From: an uncultured Carboxylicivirga sp.
Lineage (GTDB): Bacteria; Bacteroidota; Bacteroidia; Bacteroidales; Marinilabiliaceae
Length of the DNA: 64,000 nucleotides
Assembly (NCBI RefSeq): GCF_963674565.1
Contig: NZ_OY771430.1
Location: 1,426,001-1,490,000 of the forward strand
Direction: 5' to 3'
Within the stretch, counting starts at the first letter, position 1. Each line of letters opens with the position of its first letter. The notes under the pieces are model-generated. The model saw nothing but the letters and a program-made list of their open reading frames with translations. It was not told where the DNA came from and did not search any database. Positions 9,538-19,110 of the stretch are shown here, piece after piece. Made by a program: the position numbers and the translations under genes.

Positions 9538-10242
9538 ATGATACAATCACTTCTTGAGCTTGACAAAGACATATTGATGTTTCTCAATAGCCATTTTTCA
9601 GCATATTGGGATAATTTCTTCTGGATATTTACAAGTAAAGAAGTATGGATTCCTATGTACCTGACTATTGCATATGTGATTTTTAAGAATCATGGATTTA
9701 AAGGCATTGTAACCCTCTTATTTTTTGCACTTCTGATCATTTTATGTGACCAAATTTCAACAAATATTTTCAAAGAAGGGTTTCAACGTCTGAGACCATC
9801 ACACGATGAAAAGCTTAAGTACCTGGTTCATCTTATTGGCGGTAAACGAGGCGGATTATATGGATTTGTTTCATCTCATTCAGCGAACTCTTTTGGATTG
9901 GCAATGTTTAGTTCTCTTTTATTCCGAAATAAAACATATACTTTTTTTATTTTTACATGGGCCACCATAAATGCTTATTCCCGAATATATATGGGAGTCC
10001 ATTTCCCGGGCGATATTATAGGTGGATTTCTTTTAGGGATTGTTTTAGCCCTGTTAGTATATGAAATGTATCTACGTGTAATTACACGATTTATTGTTAT
10101 TTCGCATCACAACAAAAGACTATTAAAATCTGGTTTAGCTGAAAGCTTTGGAAAAAATGAACGTTTAATTTTCTTTGCCTTCATTATTACAACCGGCACC
10201 TTACTTTTTGCTGCAAAAGTAATGTTAAAGATGATAGCCTAA
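9538..10242 (+). CDS. PAP2-family membrane phosphatase
   Basis: This 234-aa integral membrane protein carries the three phosphatase signatures in order: K79-x6-R86-P87, S112-S-H114-S (the P-S-G-H block in variant form) and S148-R149-x5-H155-x3-D159. The family hydrolyses phosphatidate, undecaprenyl-diphosphate or lipid-A phosphates at the outer face of the inner membrane. Several hydrophobic segments surround the motifs. Which lipid it uses cannot be told from sequence. It stands alone, divergent from the DUF5686 gene and convergent with the ATP-cone nuclease gene 31 bases away. Undecaprenyl-diphosphate recycling and lipid A dephosphorylation are the likeliest roles. Confidence 0.85.
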   Translation: MIQSLLELDKDILMFLNSHFSAYWDNFFWIFTSKEVWIPMYLTIAYVIFKNHGFKGIVTLLFFALLIILCDQISTNIFKEGFQRLRPSHDEKLKYLVHLIGGKRGGLYGFVSSHSANSFGLAMFSSLLFRNKTYTFFIFTWATINAYSRIYMGVHFPGDIIGGFLLGIVLALLVYEMYLRVITRFIVISHHNKRLLKSGLAESFGKNERLIFFAFIITTGTLLFAAKVMLKMIA

Positions 10243-10273
10243 CTAAAAGGATTGATTCCATTCTAATCAATAA

Positions 10274-11125
10274 TTATTCTGTCACGTAATCTTTCAATTC
10301 ACGTTTACATGCTCTTAAGTTGCGTGGTTTAATTGGCAAAGTTTCCCTATCCTCTGCCTTCTGGTATAGATCGTTACACATCACTATTCCTTTACCCAAC
10401 AATGCCATCTTTTCTTTTCGTGAAATGGATGATAAACATGTAACAGGATGAAGATTTTCCATTTCAATCCATTTTTTAAGACTTGATTTTTCAGGATAAT
10501 CCCATGCCAGCAGATTTAATCCATAATCTGCTCCAAACTTTTCTGCATCTTCGGTAAAACGTGTATTAGTAATGATCCATCCTTCTGTTTCAATATTGCG
10601 TAATTGATCATTGTATGATCTTGCTCTGTTAATATCATCAAAACGAGAACGAATATACATCGGAACTTTAACATCAGATTTGGTACCCGGATAATTATGA
10701 AACTTACATTCCACCAAAACATCTTTATGACCATTTCGAGCGAAAACATCTATTTCGTGTGTTACACTATACCCTTGCACAAGTTTCCCTACTTCCACAT
10801 CAAAACCACGAGCCTTAAATAACTCTCCTACAAAGTGCTCAAATGGATATCCAGATGGTCCCAATTCCGAAACCGCCTGTTTTAACCGATAATTAACAGC
10901 CGTTTTTTTCTCCTGCTTTCTTAGTATGTCGTAAGCCTTATTGTAAATTTCTTTGGTGGATATTCCATCATGCATTATCATACCCACAGCATTTAAAATA
11001 TTTTGTGCCACTTCATCAGAAGCTCCGGATCGCATTAACGAAGACAGTAACTTTTCACTTTCAAAATAAACCTGATCACCTGAGGCTTTTTGAATTAAGA
11101 AGTCGTTTAATGGTTTAGTATGCAT
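10274..11125 (-). CDS. ATP-cone plus Mrr-like restriction endonuclease fusion
   Basis: The protein is 283 aa. Residues about 4-90 resemble an ATP-cone nucleotide-binding domain, as in ribonucleotide reductase and NrdR (LLSSLMRSGASDEVAQNIL...ISTKEIYNKAYDILR). Residues about 90-215 form a PD-(D/E)xK nuclease fold of the Mrr type: E96 in GYPFEHFVG, D126 in HEIDVFA, then E139-C-K141 in VECKFHN. The catalytic D...ExK set is intact. The last about 65 residues are unassigned and basic. Known Mrr proteins cut modified DNA. Here an ATP or dATP sensor seems to be wired to the nuclease, which is inference. It has no methylase or helicase neighbour. Confidence 0.75.
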   Translation of the reverse strand: MHTKPLNDFLIQKASGDQVYFESEKLLSSLMRSGASDEVAQNILNAVGMIMHDGISTKEIYNKAYDILRKQEKKTAVNYRLKQAVSELGPSGYPFEHFVGELFKARGFDVEVGKLVQGYSVTHEIDVFARNGHKDVLVECKFHNYPGTKSDVKVPMYIRSRFDDINRARSYNDQLRNIETEGWIITNTRFTEDAEKFGADYGLNLLAWDYPEKSSLKKWIEMENLHPVTCLSSISRKEKMALLGKGIVMCNDLYQKAEDRETLPIKPRNLRACKRELKDYVTE

Positions 11126-11279
11126 GATAAATATGTTTGCTTAAAGATAGCAAAACACATGAATTGCTAATCGTGGTTATAATTATTTATTGTTTAATTA
11201 TTATATGATGTCATTAAACATTTACAAATAAGCACTGTTAATCTTCTAACAATATCAATGACACATTTAACTTATTATA

Positions 11280-11747
11280 ATGGCATTTTATCAATTTAAA
11301 AGGCAGCAACTAATTCATACAGATATAAAAACACTTTGGGATTTTATTTCTTCTCCTGCTAATTTGAGCAAAATAACACCCGAAAGAATGAACTTTACCA
11401 TAACATCAGATGGTATTGACAAAATGTATGAAGGGATGATTATATCTTATAAGGTTAACCTCGTACCTTTCTTAAAAAACATCTGGGTTACAGAAATAGC
11501 TACAATTGAAGACCAACATTACTTTATAGACACACAACTAATTGGTCCCTATAAGTTATGGCATCATCAACACATTTTAGAAAAAACTGAAAATGGAATA
11601 TTAATGACAGATATAGTTAGTTATTGTCCACCCTTTGGTTTCTTAGGAAGAATCGCCAATGTTCTATTTATCAATAGACAATTAAAACATATTTTCGATT
11701 ATCGTGAAAAGAAATTAAACAAGATTTTCAAAAAATCTTTACCATAG
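11280..11747 (+). CDS. SRPBCC (START-like) ligand-binding protein
   Basis: The 155-aa protein has the SRPBCC/cyclase-dehydrase pattern: an N-terminal strand and helix (DIKTLWDFISSPANLSKITP), central antiparallel strands and a long C-terminal helix. No signal peptide or membrane segment is present. The family binds hydrophobic ligands, and the ligand cannot be inferred here. The coding end overlaps the converging EamA gene by 9 bp. Confidence 0.8.
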   Translation: MAFYQFKRQQLIHTDIKTLWDFISSPANLSKITPERMNFTITSDGIDKMYEGMIISYKVNLVPFLKNIWVTEIATIEDQHYFIDTQLIGPYKLWHHQHILEKTENGILMTDIVSYCPPFGFLGRIANVLFINRQLKHIFDYREKKLNKIFKKSLP

Positions 11748-12647
11748 AAATAACATCACTACCCCGGCCACGGCAATTACAGATCCAAAAATCTCCATAA
11801 AAGAAACTTTCTCCTTAAATAGCAACACAGCCGGCGGAATAATTAAAACTGGAACAATAGCCATAATTGTTGACGCAACACCCGTTGTTGTATACTTAAT
11901 TGCCCATAACGAAAGAGACACTCCTAAAAAAGGTCCAAAAAATGCACCTATTGAAATACGTGCCATTGCAGCACCATATTGAGCAGCTTTAATAACTTTT
12001 GGCCAGTGTCCGGTAAAAACAAATATGATAGAAAATCCAAATACACCTGTGATTACCCGAATCATTGTAGCAGAAACCGGATCATAATCACCCATTCCTA
12101 ATTTACTTAGCACTAAACCAAGTCCTTGACCTGTAGCACCACCAAAGGCAAGTAAAATACCTTTCAAAGAATATTTTATCTGTATTTTTTTGCCTTTACC
12201 AGGCCTTCCTAATATGACTAATGAAATACCAATAATGGTAACAATCATTCCAAATATATTACCAGTAGTTAGTCTTTCGCCCAGAATAATCCATCCAAAC
12301 AAAGCCGCCAATGGGGGTGCCAATGCCATTATTAACATTGAAATCCGTGCTCCAATCACAACAAAAGCCTGAAACAAAAGCAAATCTCCAACTACAAATC
12401 CTACCAAACCACTTATCGACAACCATAACCATTGATCAGCTGTTGCCCCTGACGGAAAGAAATAATCAAACCGAATATATGATAAGGTGCCAAGCAAAAA
12501 AATGGCCATAACCAACCGAATCAGGTTCACTGACATTGAACCAACTTTTTTACCTGCTGATTCAAAGGCCAACGAGGTAAAAGTCCAGCAAACAGCTGTT
12601 AATAAAGCAGCCACTTCGCCTTTATGCGAAAGAAAGATTTGTTCCAT
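11739..12647 (-). CDS. EamA-family (DMT) transporter
   Basis: The product is 302 aa with about ten hydrophobic segments in two homologous EamA halves (about residues 5-145 and 160-300), standard for drug/metabolite transporters of the inner membrane. The second half ends with the typical VASTIMAIVPVLIIPPAVLLFKE block. Members export amino acids, nucleosides or small amphiphiles; the substrate is unknown. The start at 12647 is preceded on the minus strand by a TTACTTTG sequence that resembles a -7 element. Its 3' end overlaps the SRPBCC gene on the other strand. Confidence 0.85.
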   Translation of the reverse strand: MEQIFLSHKGEVAALLTAVCWTFTSLAFESAGKKVGSMSVNLIRLVMAIFLLGTLSYIRFDYFFPSGATADQWLWLSISGLVGFVVGDLLLFQAFVVIGARISMLIMALAPPLAALFGWIILGERLTTGNIFGMIVTIIGISLVILGRPGKGKKIQIKYSLKGILLAFGGATGQGLGLVLSKLGMGDYDPVSATMIRVITGVFGFSIIFVFTGHWPKVIKAAQYGAAMARISIGAFFGPFLGVSLSLWAIKYTTTGVASTIMAIVPVLIIPPAVLLFKEKVSFMEIFGSVIAVAGVVMLFLW

Positions 12648-12796
12648 GGCGCAAAGTAAATACTTTACTTAAAACCAAAATCGATCCTCAGCTGTTTTTT
12701 AACAGCCGATTAACATGTTTTTGACAAACTTCAAATAAAAAACACATGTAATTTGTATACTTTTATGCAATAATCTAGAACATTTAATTTATACCC

Positions 12797-13921
12797 ATGT
12801 CTCGTAAACAAATAATCAATTTGTTATCAACGCTTTCCTTTATTGCGTTAGGCGTTTTGTTATTCTTTCTTTTTAAAAGTCTAAAAAAACCACCCCAGGT
12901 TGCACTTCCACAAAAAGCTACCCGCGGTATACATACCCTCACAGTTAAATACACTGATCTTCCCGGTATCATTGAATCATCAGGAAGAATAACCGCTTTT
13001 GATGAAATAACCATTAGTAGTGAAGTGAGTGGCAGACTGACAGCCGGATCGAAATTATTCAAGGACGGCACCTCTTTTAATAAAGGCGAATTGATTGCAA
13101 AAGTTGAAAATGAAGAATTTGTTTTCCAGCTTCAAGCAACACGTAGTCAGTTTATGCAGAAATTAGCTACAAGTCTGGCTGACATAAAAATTGATTTTCC
13201 GGAATCATATGACAAATGGCTTGCCTTCTTCGAAGAAATAAGATCTGACAAAAACCTACCTGATTTACCTGAAATCACCAACCCAAAAGAAAGGGTTTTC
13301 ATGGCTGCAAAAAGCATACTGAATGATTATTATTCAATTCAGAGTAATGAAGTAAGATTAGAGAAACACTCAATACGGGCTCCATTTAACGGAACGCTTA
13401 AAGAAGTAACTCTTGAAGTTGGATCTGTTATAAATACTGGTACTAAACTAGGTACTTTTACCCGCACTGATTTATTCGAACTGGAAGTTCCGGTTGCTTC
13501 TGAAAATATTGATATTATTAAACCAGGTATGAAGGTTAACATCAAGAATAAAGAAGGTGAATTATACTGGACGGGTACTGTTGATCGGATTGCAGAAGTT
13601 ATGAATTCTGCCACTCAATCAGTAAGTGTTTACATTTCTATTCCAAGCAGTTTTGAGCACCCTCTGTATGATGGGATGTACCTATCTGCCGAAATTGAAG
13701 GCAAACCTATTGAGAATGTTTTTGGCATTCCAAGAGACGCCATTTTTAATGGTAACTATGTACATATTCTGAAGAATAAAAAATTAGTGGATCAAGCAAT
13801 CGAAAAGGTTTTTTACAACAATGAAACAGTGTATATCAAAGGGATCCCTGAAGGTTCTGAATTAGTTACTGAATCTATTATGGGCATTACCGATTACATT
13901 GATTTTGAATCCATCAAATAA
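12797..13921 (+). CDS. RND efflux periplasmic adaptor (HlyD/MFP family)
   Basis: The protein is 374 aa. An N-terminal membrane anchor (about residues 8-26, LSTLSFIALGVLLFFLF) is followed by the biotinyl-lipoyl-like half-motif (SSGRITAFDEITISSEVSGRL), a helical hairpin, and the second half-motif (IRAPFNGTLKEVTLEVGSVI). A beta-barrel and a membrane-proximal domain come last. It joins an inner-membrane RND pump to a TolC channel. Both partners follow at once (pump 14 bases downstream), so this is the first gene of a tripartite export operon. The hairpin is short and the cargo is unknown. Confidence 0.9.
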   Translation: MSRKQIINLLSTLSFIALGVLLFFLFKSLKKPPQVALPQKATRGIHTLTVKYTDLPGIIESSGRITAFDEITISSEVSGRLTAGSKLFKDGTSFNKGELIAKVENEEFVFQLQATRSQFMQKLATSLADIKIDFPESYDKWLAFFEEIRSDKNLPDLPEITNPKERVFMAAKSILNDYYSIQSNEVRLEKHSIRAPFNGTLKEVTLEVGSVINTGTKLGTFTRTDLFELEVPVASENIDIIKPGMKVNIKNKEGELYWTGTVDRIAEVMNSATQSVSVYISIPSSFEHPLYDGMYLSAEIEGKPIENVFGIPRDAIFNGNYVHILKNKKLVDQAIEKVFYNNETVYIKGIPEGSELVTESIMGITDYIDFESIK

Positions 13922-13935
13922 AGCTTATTCAAGAA

Positions 13936-16900
13936 ATGAGAAAAATAGTTGAATCATTTGTAAAATATCCTTTCTACGCTAACCTCGTGGTTGTGATTCT
14001 GATTTTAGCTGGTGGAATCAGTTTTTTATCAATGAGTAAGGCCTTTTTCCCTGAGAGGGAATCCAAAATGATATATGTTACCGTTGCCTATCCGGGTGCT
14101 TCGCCCATTGAGATGGAAGAAGGTATCACCTCAAGAATAGAAGAGGCCATCCGGGGTATTGCTGGTATTAAAGAAATAACCTCCACTTCAGCTGAAAACA
14201 GCGCCAGGGTAACCATTGAAACTACAGGCAAGTTTGACATAGACGAAACTCTTACAGAAGTTAAAAATGCGGTTGATGGTATCACCAGCATGCCTGTTGA
14301 TGCAGAACGACCTATCGTTTATAAACAACGCACTACAACTCCTGCTATGCGATTGGGATTGTCGGGTAACATGGAATTGATGAAGCTAAAAAAGCTGGCT
14401 TATCAGATTGAAGATGACTTTCTGGCATCAGGATTGATGAGTCAGGTAACTTTATCTGGAATTCCAGCCACTGAAATCGCAGTTGAAATATCAGAAGAGA
14501 ACCTAATTCGATATGGCATTACGCTGGATGAAATCAGCACCACAATTGCAAGGACAAATCGTGATGTTTCGAGTGGTATGTTAAAGAACGATGATCGGAT
14601 GATCTATATTCGATCCCGTAATCGTACTGTCAACACAGAAATCATTGGAAACACTGTCATTAAAGCTCAACAGGATGGTAGTCTGGTTAGAATCAAGGAC
14701 GTTGGTGAGGTTAAAACTCAATTTGAGGATATTCCAAATAAGTCTTATCTCAATGGTAAGCCAGCTATTAGTATAATGGTTAACAAGTTAATAACTGAAG
14801 ACCTTGCGGATATCTCTGAATACCTGAATGAATATACAAAACAGTTTAATGAGCTTTATCCTAATGCTAAGTTAACCGTTTCGTTCGATTTTATGGAAAT
14901 GCTTAATTCACGTATTTCTCTTTTGTACAGAAACGGACTAATGGGATTAATTCTTGTTGTGGTTGTATTGGCTTTATTCCTTAGTTTTCGCCTTTCACTT
15001 TGGGTCGCCTGGGGAATTCCTGCGGCATTCCTGGCAATGTTTGTGGTTGCCAACCTATATGGTATTACCATCAACATGATTTCCTTGTTTGGGATGATAC
15101 TTGTTATTGGTATTATTGTTGATGATGGTATTGTAATAGCTGAAAACATTTTCAGCCATTTCGAAAAAGGAAAAACACCAATGCAAGCTGCTATTGAAGG
15201 CACAATGGAAGTACTTCCGGCGGTTACAACTTCTGTAATCACTACTATTCTTGCCTTTATTCCTTTATTTCTGATTGAAGGAAATATGGAATTTCTTTTT
15301 GAGATGGCATTTGTTGTGGTTTTTAGTTTAGGATTCTCGTTGATAGAAGCCTTCTTCGTACTTCCTGCACACATTGGCACTCCTCATATTTTGAAACGAG
15401 CTACTAATCATGTAAGTTTTGGTAACAAGGTGCGTAATCAGTTGGAAAAAATGGTTTCTTTTCTTCGCGACAGATTATATGGCCGGTTGCTATCATTTAT
15501 TTTAAAGTGGAGAATTCCCGCTCTCGCCTTCCCAATATTTGCAATAATGATTACAGCAGGATTATTTGCTGGAGAATTAATTAAATCAACCTTTTTCCCA
15601 AGTATTCCACCTGACGATTTTGATATAAATGTTGCCTTCACACCAGGTGAAGGAGAAAAGCAGACGTATGATGCTTTAGTTTATTTTGAGCAGGTTGCAT
15701 GGGAAGTAAACGAAGAACTTAAGGAAGAATATAGAGACACTTCTGATTTTATTATATACACTTATCTGAATACTGGATCATCATTTAGCGGTCAGGAAAG
15801 AGGTACTCATGCAGGACATGTTTCAGTAAACCTACGCAATTTAGAAAAGAGTGCAATCTCCAGCTTTGATATTGCAAGTCGTGTTCGCCAGAAGATTGGT
15901 ACAGTGCCGGGGGCAGATAAATTCACTGTAGCCGGCCGAAATCGTTGGGGAAGCCCAATTGAAATCAGTCTTTTAGGAAACAATCAGCAAGCTTTGGAGA
16001 AAGCTTCAGAAAACTTAAAAACAGAACTTAAGAAGATATCAGAATTAACCGAAGTTGTTGATGACAATGCCTTAGGTGCACAAGAAATTAAGATTAAACT
16101 TAAACCTAAAGCATATTTTCTGGGATTAACTGACTTTATGATTCTTAACCAGGTGCGAAACAGTTTTTTTGGAGCTCAGGCACAGCGTTTGCAGCAAGGA
16201 AAGGATGAAATAAGAGTATGGGTGCGTTATCCACCTGAAGACAGGGAACAGTTTAACCAGTTAGAAAAACTGAAAATCGTTACTGCTCAGGGAGAATTTC
16301 CTTTAAGAGAGCTGGTTGATTATGAAATTACACGTGGACCTGTTAGTATCAATCGATTTAATGGTAAGAAAGACATTCGTGTATCAGCCGATTTGGTAAA
16401 TCCAACAACACCCGTACCTCCTATTCAGGCATATATTACCGACAGTATTATGCCAGGAATTTTAGCTCACAGTCCGGGTGTTAATTTCATGTATCAGGGA
16501 CAGCAAAAAAATGCACAGGAAAACATGGCTTCCATGCAATCATTCTTTCTGCCAGCATTTGCCTTGATCATTATTGTTATCATGATCCATTTTAAATCAG
16601 CTGGTCAAGGCTTGATAATCGTATCAATGGTGCCAATGGGGTTTATCGGTGCTGCCTGGGGTCATTTTATTCACGGATTACCAGTATCGATGTTAAGTGT
16701 TTGGGGTATGGTTGCTCTGTCGGGTGTAATTGTCAATGATGCGGTTGTTTTTCTCTCGAAATACAATATACTCATTAAAGAAGGTTATAAGGTTAAGAAT
16801 GCAATTTATGAAGCCGGGATATCACGTTTCAGACCTATTGTTCTTACAACATTAACAACAACGATAGGTTTATATCCTATTATTCTGGAAACAAGCCGTC

Positions 16901-17124
16901 AGGCACAGTTTTTAATACCAATGGCTATTGCATTGGCATATGGGGTTTTCTTCGGAACCTTTTTTATTCTTACTGTTTTCCCTATTACAATTTTTGCACT
17001 AAACGACGTTTTGCGTTTAATTAAGTGGATTAAGACAGGAGTAATGCCAACCCGCGAAGAAGTGGAACCTGCCATTATATATCATAAACGTGATTTACAA
17101 TTAAATTCTGACAACCAAAAATAG
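13936..17124 (+). CDS. RND efflux pump inner-membrane permease (AcrB/HAE type)
   Basis: The 1062-aa length is typical of RND pumps. It has one N-terminal transmembrane helix, a large periplasmic porter loop, a helix cluster, a second porter loop and a second cluster. The proton-relay motif in TM4 is intact (GIIVDDGIVIAEN, with the adjacent aspartates), as is the TM10 region (GVIVNDAVVFLSKYN). The family uses the proton gradient to expel drugs, dyes, bile salts or metabolites. Substrate class cannot be fixed from sequence. It sits between its adaptor and TolC partner with 14- and 18-bp gaps. Confidence 0.93.
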   Translation: MRKIVESFVKYPFYANLVVVILILAGGISFLSMSKAFFPERESKMIYVTVAYPGASPIEMEEGITSRIEEAIRGIAGIKEITSTSAENSARVTIETTGKFDIDETLTEVKNAVDGITSMPVDAERPIVYKQRTTTPAMRLGLSGNMELMKLKKLAYQIEDDFLASGLMSQVTLSGIPATEIAVEISEENLIRYGITLDEISTTIARTNRDVSSGMLKNDDRMIYIRSRNRTVNTEIIGNTVIKAQQDGSLVRIKDVGEVKTQFEDIPNKSYLNGKPAISIMVNKLITEDLADISEYLNEYTKQFNELYPNAKLTVSFDFMEMLNSRISLLYRNGLMGLILVVVVLALFLSFRLSLWVAWGIPAAFLAMFVVANLYGITINMISLFGMILVIGIIVDDGIVIAENIFSHFEKGKTPMQAAIEGTMEVLPAVTTSVITTILAFIPLFLIEGNMEFLFEMAFVVVFSLGFSLIEAFFVLPAHIGTPHILKRATNHVSFGNKVRNQLEKMVSFLRDRLYGRLLSFILKWRIPALAFPIFAIMITAGLFAGELIKSTFFPSIPPDDFDINVAFTPGEGEKQTYDALVYFEQVAWEVNEELKEEYRDTSDFIIYTYLNTGSSFSGQERGTHAGHVSVNLRNLEKSAISSFDIASRVRQKIGTVPGADKFTVAGRNRWGSPIEISLLGNNQQALEKASENLKTELKKISELTEVVDDNALGAQEIKIKLKPKAYFLGLTDFMILNQVRNSFFGAQAQRLQQGKDEIRVWVRYPPEDREQFNQLEKLKIVTAQGEFPLRELVDYEITRGPVSINRFNGKKDIRVSADLVNPTTPVPPIQAYITDSIMPGILAHSPGVNFMYQGQQKNAQENMASMQSFFLPAFALIIIVIMIHFKSAGQGLIIVSMVPMGFIGAAWGHFIHGLPVSMLSVWGMVALSGVIVNDAVVFLSKYNILIKEGYKVKNAIYEAGISRFRPIVLTTLTTTIGLYPIILETSRQAQFLIPMAIALAYGVFFGTFFILTVFPITIFALNDVLRLIKWIKTGVMPTREEVEPAIIYHKRDLQLNSDNQK

Positions 17125-17142
17125 ACAAACGATACTTTTACA

Positions 17143-18453
17143 ATGAAATATTATATTCAATATATTATCGTAATTGCAATACTAACAACTACTCCTAATT
17201 GGATGCTTGCACAGCAGAAGATGACTTTGAATGATGCCATCTTAACTGGACTAGCCAATAATTTTGATATTAAGGTTGGTGAAATGAATTACGAAATATC
17301 AAAGATTCAGAATTCATGGGGCAATGCTGGAAAGTGGCCTTCAGTGACTCTTTCACTTGGCATGAACAATTCACTCAATGACCGTTTTAATGAGACTAAT
17401 GAAACCGGATATTTTTCCGGCTCAGTAATGGCTAACTGGTTATTATTTGATGGTTTTGCTGTTAATATCAGAAAAAGCCGATTACAGTATTTAGAACAAA
17501 TTAGTGGTGGCAATGCAGCTGTCATAGTTGAAAATACAATACAGGCAATCATTTTAGGTTATAATACCGTTCTGTTGGAAATGGAACGGTTAAAAGTTTT
17601 GGAATCGGTTATGAACCTGTCAAAAGACCGTTATGATTACATTCAGCATAAAGCTGAATTTGGAGTTGGTTCAACCTATGAAGTTTCACAAGCAAAAGGA
17701 GACTGGCTTACCGACAGAGCTAATTATCTGAATCAGGAAATGACAGTAAAATCTGTCAAAAGACAATTATCCTATTTAATGGCTCTTCCTCCTGAATCAA
17801 ATATTGAATATACCGATATTCTGGAACCTGCAGTAATGGAATATGAGCTTGCTGCTCTAAAGGATAAAATGGAAACTGAAAATCAGACTTTGAAAAATCA
17901 GTATCTTAATTTAGAGGTTCTCGACCGGGCTTTAGCTTTAGAGAAATCAGCAAGATATCCGTCTCTTTCATTAAGCACTGGAATATCAAGCAACTATTAC
18001 CCCGATGTTCTTAACACTAGTGAAACAGCTGCTGCATTTAGTGGATCCTATTCGGCCATTTTAAACCTATCGCTAAGCTATAATTTATTTAACGGAAACC
18101 AGGTGAACCGTAATATTGAAATAGCACAAATTCAAGAGCAGATGGGTGAAGTTCAAATAGCTGAAATGAAATCACGCTTAACCAATCAATTATACGATTA
18201 CTATGCTTTGTATAGTGTGCGTAAGGAATTATATGAATTACAAACCGAAAACCTTGAAACAGCCCAAATAAACATGGACATTTCAACGGAAAAATATCGT
18301 AATGGTGCTATCTCATCATTTGATTACCGTAATGCTCAGAGAACCTACCTTGAAACAGCCTTACGACAAGTTCAATCGGTTTATAATCTTATTGAAACTA
18401 ACACAAACATAATTAGAATTACAGGAGGTATTATTGCAGAATTTGGAGAATAG
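17143..18453 (+). CDS. TolC-family outer-membrane efflux channel
   Basis: The protein is 436 aa with a signal peptide ending near LAQQ (residue 24-25), followed by two outer-membrane-efflux-protein repeats rich in long heptad helices (for example TIQAIILGYNTVLLEMERLK and QNLETAQINMDISTEKYRNG-type segments). These build the periplasmic alpha-barrel and beta-barrel of the channel. It is third in the adaptor-pump-channel operon. No canonical terminator is visible before the GNAT gene 36 bp downstream, so read-through is possible. Confidence 0.9.
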   Translation: MKYYIQYIIVIAILTTTPNWMLAQQKMTLNDAILTGLANNFDIKVGEMNYEISKIQNSWGNAGKWPSVTLSLGMNNSLNDRFNETNETGYFSGSVMANWLLFDGFAVNIRKSRLQYLEQISGGNAAVIVENTIQAIILGYNTVLLEMERLKVLESVMNLSKDRYDYIQHKAEFGVGSTYEVSQAKGDWLTDRANYLNQEMTVKSVKRQLSYLMALPPESNIEYTDILEPAVMEYELAALKDKMETENQTLKNQYLNLEVLDRALALEKSARYPSLSLSTGISSNYYPDVLNTSETAAAFSGSYSAILNLSLSYNLFNGNQVNRNIEIAQIQEQMGEVQIAEMKSRLTNQLYDYYALYSVRKELYELQTENLETAQINMDISTEKYRNGAISSFDYRNAQRTYLETALRQVQSVYNLIETNTNIIRITGGIIAEFGE

Positions 18454-18489
18454 TTATAGATTTAACATCGTTAACTATCTCCAATACAA

Positions 18490-19050
18490 ATGAAAGGCGT
18501 ATTATTTGAAATACATCATCCCCAAAACAATGATCAATTATTGGCATATCTATGCGGATTAAGCCCCTTAAGTAAAAAGAGATTTGGTCCGCATGCTTTT
18601 ACTTTGGATGCAATAAACAATCTGTCGAATAATAAAGGATACAGATTATATACTGCCCGATTCAAAAACAAGTTGATTGGTTATTCAATCACTAAAATCG
18701 GTTGGCTCGATCATGAAAAAGCCAGGCTGATGAAATACGGTATCATTGAAAATTATCATGATATTACCCTGGCACCTTCCATTGCCGATGAATATCAATG
18801 TAAAGGTATTGGGTCTCAATTTTTACAATTTATTCTGAGCGATATCGACAGTCTGATGAAAAAAGGAAACATCTATCTTTGGGGTGGAGTTCAGAAAAGC
18901 AATAAAAGAGCCATTAAGCTATATGAAAAAATGGGATTTGTCACCCTTGGAGTTTTTAACAACAAGGGTGCTTATCTCGACATGGTACTTCCGCGTAAAA
19001 CAGAAATAGTACACCAGAGAATTTCAAATCCTGAAAAAATCTATTCTTAA
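18490..19050 (+). CDS. GNAT-family N-acetyltransferase
   Basis: The 186-aa protein shows the GNAT acetyl-CoA binding pattern: ITLAPSIADEYQCKGIGSQF (motif A, Q/R-x-x-G-x-G/A form) and a C-terminal motif with NKRAIKLYEKMGFVTLGVF. The acceptor substrate cannot be inferred. It follows tolC by 36 bp on the same strand. If co-transcribed with the efflux operon it might modify the exported compound or confer resistance, but this is inference from position only. Confidence 0.85.
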   Translation: MKGVLFEIHHPQNNDQLLAYLCGLSPLSKKRFGPHAFTLDAINNLSNNKGYRLYTARFKNKLIGYSITKIGWLDHEKARLMKYGIIENYHDITLAPSIADEYQCKGIGSQFLQFILSDIDSLMKKGNIYLWGGVQKSNKRAIKLYEKMGFVTLGVFNNKGAYLDMVLPRKTEIVHQRISNPEKIYS

Positions 19051-19110
19051 ACCTTAATTATCTTTATTCAAAAAATATAGAGAAAATAGTCTCCTGAAAA
19101 TAACCAATTA

